From: an uncultured Prevotella sp.
GTDB taxonomy: Bacteria; Bacteroidota; Bacteroidia; Bacteroidales; Bacteroidaceae
Direction: 5' to 3'
Assembly (NCBI GenBank): GCA_934202525.1
Contig: CAKPYB010000015.1
Span: 1-64,000, forward strand
DNA: 64,000 nt
Shown: positions 53,283 through 61,155 of the stretch, piece after piece
Layout of the letters: each line of letters begins with the position of its first letter
Numbering within the stretch: the first letter of the stretch is position 1
Program-made: the position numbers and the translations under genes
Notes under the pieces: model-generated
What the model saw: the letters and a program-made list of their open reading frames with translations, nothing else
Database searches by the model: none
Told to the model about the DNA's origin: nothing

Positions 53283-54212
53283 TTATACTCTTTCTTCGAT
53301 AAAGTATCGAGGACGGCGCTTCACCTCGGTATAAATCTTGCCGATGTAGACGCCCGTGATGCCTACACCCGTGGTGATGATACCGCCGATAAACCACATG
53401 GAAACGAGCATGGAGGTCCAACCCTGGATAGTCTTGCCCTGGAAATATTCTACCAAGGCAAAGATAATCATGATGAAAGACACCAAAGTCATCGCCAGTC
53501 CCAGGAAGGTGATGAATCTTAAAGGGGCTACGGAGAACGAAGTGATGCCATCTATACTGAAACTCAGCATCTTGGTAAACGGATACTTGCTCTCACCCGC
53601 CTCACGAGCCTTACGGTCGTAATAGACGAATCCCTCACGGAAACCCAACTGACGGACGATGGCTCTAAGGAAAAGATTGCGCTCTGGATACTGCATCAGA
53701 GCCGCAAGCGTGCGGTTGGTCATCATGCGGAAATCGGCATGATTGTAAACCGTATCCTTATCCACACTCTGCATCAGTTTATAGAAAGCCTGGGCGGTAA
53801 AGCGCTTGAAGAAGGTATCGGTCTTACGCTCCTTGCGCACACCATAGATGATATCCTTGCCTTCCTGCACCTGGCGCACCATATCGATGATGACATTCTC
53901 GTCATCCTGCAGGTCGGCATCGATACTTACCATCGCATCACAATGATCCACAGCCGCCTCCATTCCTGCCCAGAGCGCATTCTGATGGCCTCGGTTATGC
54001 GACAGCTTGATGCCATGCACATACCCGTGTTCCTTGGCAGCATCCGAAATCATCTGCCAAGTATGGTCACGACTTCCATCGTCGACAAGAAGCAGTTCTG
54101 TGTCGGCATCAGTCTCTTTCTTTATCTTTCTGATCAATGCCCCCAGCACATCCAAGGTCTTAGGCAGCACTTCTTCCTCGTTATAACAAGGGATAACTAT
54201 CAATATCTTCAT
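53283..54212 (-). CDS. GtrB/ArnC-type polyprenyl-phosphate glycosyltransferase (GT2)
   Basis: A 309-residue protein with ILIVIPCYNEEEVLPKTL, LLLVDDGSRDHTWQMI, LSHNRGHQNALWAGM, the metal motif SIDADLQDD and IIYGVRKERKTDTFFKR. Two C-terminal TM helices (about residues 230-255 and 265-290) match polyprenyl-phosphate sugar transferases such as GtrB, ArnC or DPM1. It would charge undecaprenyl phosphate with a sugar for a periplasmic transferase such as the neighbouring ArnT-like protein. Confidence 0.9.
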   Translation of the reverse strand: MKILIVIPCYNEEEVLPKTLDVLGALIRKIKKETDADTELLLVDDGSRDHTWQMISDAAKEHGYVHGIKLSHNRGHQNALWAGMEAAVDHCDAMVSIDADLQDDENVIIDMVRQVQEGKDIIYGVRKERKTDTFFKRFTAQAFYKLMQSVDKDTVYNHADFRMMTNRTLAALMQYPERNLFLRAIVRQLGFREGFVYYDRKAREAGESKYPFTKMLSFSIDGITSFSVAPLRFITFLGLAMTLVSFIMIIFALVEYFQGKTIQGWTSMLVSMWFIGGIITTGVGITGVYIGKIYTEVKRRPRYFIEERV

Positions 54213-54237
54213 TTAAACGCTAGTATTTATTCTGATG

Positions 54238-54268
54238 CAAAAGTAACTCATTTTTTCTATTTAAACAA
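54238..54268 (-). promoter_or_regulatory. Promoter of the GtrB/ArnC-like gene
   Basis: On the minus strand, TTG (54268-54266) and TACTTTTG (54245-54238) with a 20-nt spacer, giving a leader of about 20 nt. Confidence 0.65.
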
Positions 54269-54326
54269 GAAAAACGCTTAATATTTCTTTTTTCTTCATA
54301 TATTTCCCGTTTTTCTCCATTCTTCC

Positions 54327-56444
54327 TTACCATTTCCACTTTACCTGTATCTCCAGATCGGTTTGCGAAGAGCGGGAGATTTCCTGCAAACCCGAAGAAA
54401 TGTGAGAGCGGTCGAAATAATCGGTTGTGCCCAATTTGGCGATAAGCAGCAGATGGGAACCTATCTCAGAGCGTGCCACCAAGGCGTAACGGATGCCCTC
54501 GCCGTAGTAGCTGCCGAAACTCATCTGATAGAGCAGGCCAGGCTCATAAGCATAGATACGGGAGGCGAAATCGGAAGTATGGAAATAGCCCAGGCAGCCT
54601 CTCAACGTTCCTTTCAACAGCTTCTTCCATTTCCATTCCCATCCTATATGCTCGCTCACCATATAGCCTTTACTGGGCTCATCGCCCTCATTCGTCATCA
54701 AGCTTTCTGTCTGGCTCATCGTATAGTCGAAACTGGTTTTGGCGTTCCATCTTTTTTGGGCTATTGTGGCATAGAGGCGCAGACGACCGGTCGTGGTTCC
54801 CGCCTTATCCTTATAGCGGAATCTTCCTCCTACCGTCAGGACTCTTGAGGGCTGGAAGAGGATATTCAGCAGATTATCCCAACTCTGTGTGCTCTCCCTG
54901 GTCTGATACTTAGGCCAGGCGAAATAGGCGAAATCGCTGTAGGCTGTGATGCTCCAACGATGGGCAGGAATCCAGGTAAAACCCAGATAAACGCCGTTTT
55001 CATCCTGCACATCGCTCCCCTCGGAAAAGCTGTTGCTGAAGAGAGAATAGTAACGGGCAGAATAGAACCTGTGAAGAGCCATGAGCGTGAAATGGTCGGA
55101 ACAGAGATAGGAGGCTGCATTGAGCGTGGCTATGGAACCGCAATCGCCAGTAGCCGTTTCGCCGGAGAGGGTGAGGCGATGGGAGATGTAACCATAGCTG
55201 ATGCTGGCATTCCAGAAGGCATTCCCCTCTGGAGCAAAACGCTTGTAAAGCTGGGTTTTATTAGGCGTGAGCGGTAGGGAGAAAGAGGTATAAAAGGCTG
55301 TACCTCCGATGTGCCAGCCCTGACTTTGGTAACTGATGTTGCCTCCCACAAGTGTATTGGATGCTATCTTCTGTTTGGCAATCTCATTCACCGTGCGATG
55401 CAAACCGGTCTTCAGGATGGTCTTGATGCCCCCGCCGTCAGCAGAAAGCGTAGCATCTATCTGGCGATAAGAAAGAAAGCCGGTCAGTTCCAGTCCTTTC
55501 AATAAGGTATAGGTGGCTGCTGCGCCTTGCAGATAATTGGCTGAAGAACGGGAAGAATGACCGCGGATGATGCAGGAAGATGATCTGCCCAAGGAGGTTA
55601 AGGTTGAGAGTTTGCCGAAGCCGAAATCATTATTGAGTATCAGTCCCAATCCTTCGTTCAGTCTGTATCTGCCCAGGGTGATATTCTTCCATCTGCCCAG
55701 GTTCTTTACCTGAAGATAGAAGGAATAGAAGTCGTAACCCATCGTGTTCCTGCCTCCGAAGAATGGTTCGCCGGCATCCTGAGAAGCCACGAACCCAAGT
55801 TTGACGGAATTGCCGTAGCGAAACTGGTAGCGCAGTCCGTGTTTATACTTATATCCCAGATAACCGTCGGTTCCGCTTGCATCGCCCTTACGCTCATAAA
55901 AAGGAACCTTCAGCATGCCCATCACTTCGTGCTTGCCATACTGGGCGATGGTTTTAAGACTGGGGAAAGCCGACTTGCTCCGGTCATCGGCCACATAGAA
56001 GAAACAACTTATCAGTTGGCGCTGATACCAGCCGATGCTGCTTATCAGGCTAAGCTCGCTCAGGCTCTTCAACTGTCCATAGCGGTAAATATAGAACAGG
56101 ATGTCTTCTACCTGCGATGCAGTAAGAAACGGCATGCGCTCCAGTTCTTCTCTCGTTGCCGTATTCAGATTGACGGGATGCTGCGCCATTTCCTCCAAAT
56201 CTTCTTCATAGTCCTGCCAGGCTACATTCTCGAAATCTTCGGATGCAGAAAGATCGGACAGCAGTTGCTGCCAGGGTGGCGAAGCGGAAAGAGAATCTTC
56301 TGGCGCGACGCCCTGTTCTGAAAGAGAAAGAGATTGGGCAGGAGCCCATGAAGCACAGAAGATTTGGGAGCTGCCTACGAGAAACAGTTTCAACAAGAGG
56401 GCTGTTATGGAATGAGCATGCTTCATCTGCAGTAGGCACTTCAT
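54327..56444 (-). CDS. Helix-hairpin-helix protein with outer-membrane beta-barrel
   Basis: A protein of up to 705 residues; the better start is probably the Met at residue 7 (MKHAHSITALLLKLFLVG), giving a signal peptide. Residues about 80-160 hold ComEA-like helix-hairpin-helix repeats (NLNTATREELERMPFL, FYIYRYGQLKSLSEL). The remaining about 500 residues are rich in alternating aromatic/polar strands (for example YFHTSDFASRIYAYEPGLLYQM and the final LEIQVKWKW) and look like a large barrel. HhH folds usually bind DNA, so the combination in the outer membrane is intriguing. Such proteins are recurrent in Bacteroidota, with no known role. A minus-strand -7 box lies at 56459-56466. Confidence 0.8.
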   Translation of the reverse strand: MKCLLQMKHAHSITALLLKLFLVGSSQIFCASWAPAQSLSLSEQGVAPEDSLSASPPWQQLLSDLSASEDFENVAWQDYEEDLEEMAQHPVNLNTATREELERMPFLTASQVEDILFYIYRYGQLKSLSELSLISSIGWYQRQLISCFFYVADDRSKSAFPSLKTIAQYGKHEVMGMLKVPFYERKGDASGTDGYLGYKYKHGLRYQFRYGNSVKLGFVASQDAGEPFFGGRNTMGYDFYSFYLQVKNLGRWKNITLGRYRLNEGLGLILNNDFGFGKLSTLTSLGRSSSCIIRGHSSRSSANYLQGAAATYTLLKGLELTGFLSYRQIDATLSADGGGIKTILKTGLHRTVNEIAKQKIASNTLVGGNISYQSQGWHIGGTAFYTSFSLPLTPNKTQLYKRFAPEGNAFWNASISYGYISHRLTLSGETATGDCGSIATLNAASYLCSDHFTLMALHRFYSARYYSLFSNSFSEGSDVQDENGVYLGFTWIPAHRWSITAYSDFAYFAWPKYQTRESTQSWDNLLNILFQPSRVLTVGGRFRYKDKAGTTTGRLRLYATIAQKRWNAKTSFDYTMSQTESLMTNEGDEPSKGYMVSEHIGWEWKWKKLLKGTLRGCLGYFHTSDFASRIYAYEPGLLYQMSFGSYYGEGIRYALVARSEIGSHLLLIAKLGTTDYFDRSHISSGLQEISRSSQTDLEIQVKWKW

Positions 56445-56636
56445 TTATTAAATTAAGACAAAGTTACTGCTAAAATATGAAAAAGAGAAAGAAAAAGCCA
56501 AGAATCTTTCTCAATTTGAGAAATAATCTGTAATTTTGCGGCGTAATTAGTAACACAAAGGGGCTTACACCTCTTTATATATAGAAGAAGCTCCACGAAG
56601 AAAAGGAGCTGGACAAAGAACTTTGAGGAGATTTAC

Positions 56637-57275
56637 ATGAAACAGAAAATATGCTTTTTACTGGCGATGCTCTTCTGCATCACCCTGCAAACCATGGCGC
56701 AGAACGATGGCGACAACCCTGAAGACAGGGAGGTGGACATGGATACTCCTACCTTTGAACCGATGGTGAAGGTAGGAAAAGTGCTCCTGGATCATGACAG
56801 CGTGCAATATGTTCAGGTGAACAACGTGTACGTTTATCCACAGCCGGTATTCAAGAACGCCAAGGAGCGAATGGCTTACAACCGTTTGGTATACAACATC
56901 AAGAAGGTGCTGCCGATAGCCAAAGAGGTAAGAAAGATTATCATCGAAACGGGTGATTATCTGGAAACGCTGCCTAACAAGAAGGCAAAGGACGCACACA
57001 TGAAACTGGTGGAGAAAGGTATCAAACAGGAATATACCCCAAGGATGAAGAAACTCACCTATGCACAGGGTAAACTCTGTATCAAACTGGTGTATCGTGA
57101 GTGCAATTCCTCATCTTATCACCTGATTCAAGCCTTTCTGGGTCCTATCCGTGCCGGATTCTATCAGGCATTTGCAAGCCTCTTCGGCGCCAGCCTCAAC
57201 AAGAAGTACGACCCGAACGGCGTTGACAGATTAACAGAAAGAGTGGTAAGACAGGTAGAATCGGGGCAGATTTAA
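56637..57275 (+). CDS. DUF4294 secreted protein
   Basis: A 212-residue protein with a signal peptide (MKQKICFLLAMLFCITLQTMAQ). An acidic linker is followed by the DUF4294 core: VYVYPQPVFKNAKERMAYNRLVYNIKKVLP in conserved blocks, KLTYAQGKLCIKLVYREC and SSSYHLIQAFLGPIRAGFYQ. The family is nearly confined to Bacteroidota and its function is unknown. It diverges from the HhH-barrel gene, and a strong terminator follows. Confidence 0.85.
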   Translation: MKQKICFLLAMLFCITLQTMAQNDGDNPEDREVDMDTPTFEPMVKVGKVLLDHDSVQYVQVNNVYVYPQPVFKNAKERMAYNRLVYNIKKVLPIAKEVRKIIIETGDYLETLPNKKAKDAHMKLVEKGIKQEYTPRMKKLTYAQGKLCIKLVYRECNSSSYHLIQAFLGPIRAGFYQAFASLFGASLNKKYDPNGVDRLTERVVRQVESGQI

Positions 57276-57305
57276 CCAGCTCATCTTATTCAGAAAGCTC
57301 ATACA

Positions 57306-57362
57306 CTTAGGTATAAAAGCATTTCCAGTCAATAGGAATTGCTTTTATACCTAAGTTTTTTT
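57306..57362 (+). terminator. Terminator of the DUF4294 gene
   Basis: CTTAGGTATAAAAGCA (57306-57321) pairs perfectly with TGCTTTTATACCTAAG (57340-57355), and TTCC/GGAA extends the stem toward the loop. A run of seven T follows. Confidence 0.88.
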
Positions 57363-57386
57363 GTTGATACAAGCAGAAGAAATCTC

Positions 57387-57470
57387 CGTTCATAGACATT
57401 GAACCGCCGTTCAAAGACATTGAATGTCGGTTCAAAGACACTGAACGGCGGTTCAATGTCTATGAACGAA
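57387..57470. repeat. Four 21-bp tandem repeats forming a perfect 27-bp inverted repeat
   Basis: Units at 57387, 57408, 57429 and 57450 share (C/G)GTTCA(A/T)AGACA(T/C)TGAA; the last is modified to GGTTCAATGTCTATGAACG. Arms 57387-57413 and 57442-57468 are perfectly complementary, and AAATCT/AGATTT extends them outward. On the minus strand the frame encodes a seven-residue repeat of the FNVFERR type. It lies between convergent DUF4294 and M28 peptidase genes. Confidence 0.9.
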
Positions 57471-57561
57471 GATTTAAACAGACTGAAAAAAGAAATGTTC
57501 CTAAGAAAAGCAACAACTTTTCCTAGGAACATTTCCTTTTCTATTCGAATGGGCTGCCGAC

Positions 57562-58590
57562 CTATTCCTCAGTATAAAGCACCTGAATCATGGTCTGACC
57601 AACAGCCTTAAGCACATTCTTATCCAGATGAGCCATATCATCGCTCACGGTGTGCCAGGTAGGACCGAAACTGCTCTGCTGGCAGTCTGGATAATAAGCT
57701 ATCACATCTACAGTAGGAATCTTAGCCTTCTCGTTGACCGGAATATGATCGTCAGTAATCATTCCGCCATCGCTCTTAGGGAAGTAAGAGCCGAAACCAG
57801 CCTGGCGGGCTGCAGCCCAAACCTTCTTCACGATGCCGCCGGCATACTGCATAGACATGCCCTCACGGTAGAACTTGGCTCCCTGTCCGCCTACCATATC
57901 GAGGAGGATTCCGAAACGTGGATTATATCCCTCTGGCTTGTTCTCGCTCCAGTATTGCGCACCCAATGCCCAAGTATCGCCATCGTCCTGAACATCAGCC
58001 CACTGAGGTGTTCCCCAGTCTTCGGTATCGAAACATACGAAATCTACGCCGATGTTAGGATTCAGCTTCTTGTCAGCCTGCAGCTGGCGGGCAATCTCCA
58101 ACATGACGGCTACTCCGCTGGCGCCATCGTTGGCAGCCATTACAGGCTTGCGCCAATTAGTGCTGTCGGGGTCGTTGTCGGCCCAAGGACGGCTGTCCCA
58201 ATGGGCACAGAGCAAGATGCGGGTTTCAGCCTTCGGGTTGTAATGGGCGATGATATTGGTATTCTTCAGGATAGTACCATCATAGCCCTTGAGGTCAGCC
58301 TTCTGGGTTTCTACCTCGCAACCAAACTGCTTGAACTTGCTCACAATCCATTCGCCACACTTATCGTGCGCCTCGCTGTTCATGACGCGAGGACCGAAAT
58401 CGCATTGTGCAGCACAATAAGCCAACGCCGAATCGGCATTAAAGGCAGGACCTACAGGATTCAGTTTCTCTGCTTCCTCTGCTTCCTGGATTTCCGGCGA
58501 CGTGGTGTTGGCATTCTTATAGCTGATAGCTCCAGCTACCACTCCGGCAGCAACTACCAAGCCTAAAATTATCTTCATTTTCTTCGTCAT
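57562..58590 (-). CDS. M28 family peptidase (glutaminyl cyclase-like)
   Basis: A 342-residue protein with an N-terminal signal/anchor (IILGLVVAAGVVAGAI). Metal ligands and catalytic residues visible are CAHWDSRPWADND (His, Asp), MAANDGASGVAVMLE (bridging Asp), FVCFDTEDWG (Glu) and SFGPTWHTVSDDMAHLD (His). The WDSRP and DTEDWG elements favour the glutaminyl-peptide cyclotransferase-like subgroup. In Bacteroidota such enzymes form N-terminal pyroglutamate on exported proteins. It lies about 89 bp downstream of the dipeptidase fusion on the same strand. Confidence 0.88.
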   Translation of the reverse strand: MTKKMKIILGLVVAAGVVAGAISYKNANTTSPEIQEAEEAEKLNPVGPAFNADSALAYCAAQCDFGPRVMNSEAHDKCGEWIVSKFKQFGCEVETQKADLKGYDGTILKNTNIIAHYNPKAETRILLCAHWDSRPWADNDPDSTNWRKPVMAANDGASGVAVMLEIARQLQADKKLNPNIGVDFVCFDTEDWGTPQWADVQDDGDTWALGAQYWSENKPEGYNPRFGILLDMVGGQGAKFYREGMSMQYAGGIVKKVWAAARQAGFGSYFPKSDGGMITDDHIPVNEKAKIPTVDVIAYYPDCQQSSFGPTWHTVSDDMAHLDKNVLKAVGQTMIQVLYTEE

Positions 58591-58678
58591 CGTATTTACT
58601 TTGAACTTTCAGATTTGAACTTTGAACTTTATGATTACCTTTTATCTATGAGATTCTTCACTCTTCGTTCTTCACTCT

Positions 58679-60427
58679 TCACTTTCCAAAGTTCTGCACC
58701 TGTGTCATCACTCTGAGCCAGTTGCCTCCCCAAATCTTGACAATATCCTGCTCGCTATATTTGCGGCGCAACAGCTGGAGGGTGAAATTGATGAGTTCAG
58801 AAGAGTCGGCAAGACCTCTGATGCCGCCATCTCCATCAAAGTCGGTTCCCAGACCTACGTGGTCGATACCCATCACATCGATGGCATGCTCAAGATGGGC
58901 GATGGCATCCATGATGTCGGCTTCTCCCTCTTTACGCAGGAATCCATGATAGAGCGTGGTATGAGCCACACCACCCTTTGCTGCAAGGGCTCGCATCTGG
59001 TCATCGGTCAGATTACGGGGCACATCGCAAAGCGCACGGCTGCTGCTATGGCTGCAGACAATAGGCGTCTGGCTGATATCAAGTGCATCGTAGAAACTCT
59101 TCTCGCCACCATGACTCAAATCTACCATGATGCCCAGGCGGTTCATCTCACGAATCACCTTCTCGCCAAAACTGCTCACACCATTATGGGTATTACAGCC
59201 ACGGGCACTATCGCAGATGTCATTATCACCATTATGGCAGAGCGTGATATAAACGATGCCGCGCTGGGCGAAATGCTTCACGTTACTGATATCGTGCTCC
59301 AGGGCGAGACCGTTCTCGATGCCGAGCATGATGCTCTTTCTGCCTTTCCGCTTATCGCTATAAAGATCGGCAGGAGTGCGGGCTATGCTGAGATACTGGC
59401 TGTTCTTGCTCACAATCTCTTCTATCTTGTCGAAGATGAGGTCGGCATACTGCGCAGGTCCCTTTACATCGAAAGCCACCTTGCTGCTGAAACTCTCGCC
59501 TATCTGAGGCTGTGGCAGGTAAGCTACCATCGTGGTAGCATCCTGATGACCATCGGTCATCTTATGGAGATCAACCAGGATGCGGGAATCGCGATGATCA
59601 AACTTGATGCCCTGAGGGAAGAACATCGGAGTATCACAATGGGTATCGAGCGTAAGGATGCGCTTATGCAACTGCTTGGCTGCATAAAAGTTGTTAGCCT
59701 GATTAACCAGCCATTGGAAAATCTTCAATCCTTCTTCTTCCAGCCATTCCGGATGCCATTGCACACCGAGAATCTGCTTATATTCGCTACTCTCTACAGC
59801 CTCGATAATATGGTCAGAAGATTTGGCGATGGTGCGCAGATGCTTGCCTGGCTCGCTTACCGCCTGATGGTGGAACGAGTTGACAAAGATCTTCTCCTTA
59901 TTATATATATTATATAAGGTGGAATCTTTCTTGATTTCTACGATGTGGGTAGGTTCGGTACGGTCGGCATCCTGGCTGTGCTTTACCAACTGCTTGATAT
60001 CCTGACACACCTTTCCGCCCAGCGCAATAGCGAGGGTTTGGATGCCCCGGCAGATGCCAAGCATCGGAATCTGGCGGTTGAAAGCCAATCGGGTAATCAT
60101 CAGTTCGGCAGCATCACGTTCCTGATTGATGTTGTGAAGACGGGGAGAAGGCTCTTCGCCCATCCACAGCGGATTATGGTCACCGCCACCCGTCAGAATC
60201 AATCCGTCGAGATGCTCCAGGGTATTGACGATGACCTGAGCATCGGCAACAGGAGGAATAATGACCGGCGTACCGCCAGCCGCTATTACCTGCTTATAAT
60301 AACGATCACGAAGCGTAGCATCGATACCTTCGTAATTGGCAGTAAGTCCAATTACAGGCTGATGCTTCGCTTCGGGAAATCTAGAGTATGCATCCTGGAG
60401 ATGCGACTCTAAGTCAAATGTTTCCAT
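58679..60427 (-). CDS. Fused class I glutamine amidotransferase (peptidase C26) and M19 dipeptidase
   Basis: A 582-residue two-domain protein. Residues about 24-250 are a gamma-glutamyl-GABA hydrolase-like (PuuD/C26) domain with GGGDHNP, nucleophile Cys126 in MLGICRGIQTL and the His225-x-Glu227 pair in VQWHPEW. Residues about 258-582 are a renal-dipeptidase-like M19 domain with LDTHCDTP (His263, Asp265), GIENGLAL (bridging Glu), DLSHGG, CSHSSSRAL and GLGTDFDGDGG. No signal peptide is seen. One chain could cleave gamma-glutamyl links and then dipeptides, for example from glutathione-type or cell-wall peptides; this is inference. Confidence 0.9.
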   Translation of the reverse strand: METFDLESHLQDAYSRFPEAKHQPVIGLTANYEGIDATLRDRYYKQVIAAGGTPVIIPPVADAQVIVNTLEHLDGLILTGGGDHNPLWMGEEPSPRLHNINQERDAAELMITRLAFNRQIPMLGICRGIQTLAIALGGKVCQDIKQLVKHSQDADRTEPTHIVEIKKDSTLYNIYNKEKIFVNSFHHQAVSEPGKHLRTIAKSSDHIIEAVESSEYKQILGVQWHPEWLEEEGLKIFQWLVNQANNFYAAKQLHKRILTLDTHCDTPMFFPQGIKFDHRDSRILVDLHKMTDGHQDATTMVAYLPQPQIGESFSSKVAFDVKGPAQYADLIFDKIEEIVSKNSQYLSIARTPADLYSDKRKGRKSIMLGIENGLALEHDISNVKHFAQRGIVYITLCHNGDNDICDSARGCNTHNGVSSFGEKVIREMNRLGIMVDLSHGGEKSFYDALDISQTPIVCSHSSSRALCDVPRNLTDDQMRALAAKGGVAHTTLYHGFLRKEGEADIMDAIAHLEHAIDVMGIDHVGLGTDFDGDGGIRGLADSSELINFTLQLLRRKYSEQDIVKIWGGNWLRVMTQVQNFGK

Positions 60428-60496
60428 TTGTTTTATCTTTCAATAAATAATGATTCAAGATCTTCTAAAAATCGTACTCAGGTATGGAGACTCTTA

Positions 60497-60964
60497 TTAA
60501 TCTTCATCCAGAAGTACAGGAATCTCACGCTTGATGCTCTGCTCAAGAGAGATGAGCGTTTCGGTAGAAACCACGCCAGGAATAGCCTGGAGCTTATTGT
60601 TGAGCAAATCCATGAGCTGCTCGTTGTCGCGTGCATAAAGCTTAATCAGCATGGTGTATGAACCGGTAGTAAAGTGGCACTCTACGATTTCAGGAATGTT
60701 CTGCAAGCGCTCTACCACCTTTTTATACATATTACCACGCTCCAAGTTCAAACCTACATAAGTGCAGGTAGAATAACCCAGGCTCTTAGGGTTTACATCA
60801 AAACCGCTACCGGTGATGAAACCATCCTCCATCAAGTGCTGAACGCGCTGATGGATGGCTGCACGAGACACGCCACATTCTGCGGCTACGTCCTTGAAAG
60901 GAATACGGGCATTCTTAGAAAGGATGCCGAGAATCTTTCTGTCAAGATTGTCTATTTTCTCCAT
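60497..60964 (-). CDS. Lrp/AsnC family transcriptional regulator
   Basis: A 155-residue protein with an N-terminal winged helix (LDRKILGILSKNARIPFKDVA, CGVSRAAIHQRVQHL) and a C-terminal RAM ligand-binding domain (GSYTMLIKLYARDNEQLMDLL). Such proteins respond to amino acids and bind as octamers. It lies upstream of the C26/M19 gene on the same strand, so regulation of amino-acid or peptide use is plausible. A good promoter precedes it. Confidence 0.92.
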   Translation of the reverse strand: MEKIDNLDRKILGILSKNARIPFKDVAAECGVSRAAIHQRVQHLMEDGFITGSGFDVNPKSLGYSTCTYVGLNLERGNMYKKVVERLQNIPEIVECHFTTGSYTMLIKLYARDNEQLMDLLNNKLQAIPGVVSTETLISLEQSIKREIPVLLDED

Positions 60965-61018
60965 TTCGTTTTGTTTTATATTATTCTATATTATAAGGTA
61001 CTCTTCTATACCAGATAG

Positions 61019-61048
61019 CAAAATTAATAAAATCTATTGAAACGACAA
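61019..61048 (-). promoter_or_regulatory. Promoter of the Lrp-type regulator
   Basis: On the minus strand, TTG (61048-61046) and TAATTTTG (61026-61019) with a 19-nt spacer; the leader to the start at 60964 is about 50 nt. Confidence 0.65.
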
Positions 61049-61051
61049 ACA

Positions 61052-61085
61052 AAATGCACGAATATTTTGCAATATCCGTGCATTT
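61052..61085 (-). terminator. Terminator of the GH3 gene
   Basis: AAATGCACGAATAT (61052-61065) pairs with ATATCCGTGCATTT (61072-61085), one mismatch, and is followed on the minus strand by TGTTTGTCGTTT. It lies 71 bp past the GH3 stop and only 4 bp from the -33 box of the next gene. Confidence 0.65.
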
Positions 61086-61155
61086 AGTCGTTTTTTATAC
61101 TGTTTTTAACCAAAAACCTTGGCATTTTGCTACTTTTAGCAGGAAAATCATACGC

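Noticed and set aside
57329..57532. A 67-codon minus-strand frame with FERR-type heptads
   Set aside because: It crosses a terminator and the palindromic repeat array; the periodic peptide follows from the 21-bp repeat.
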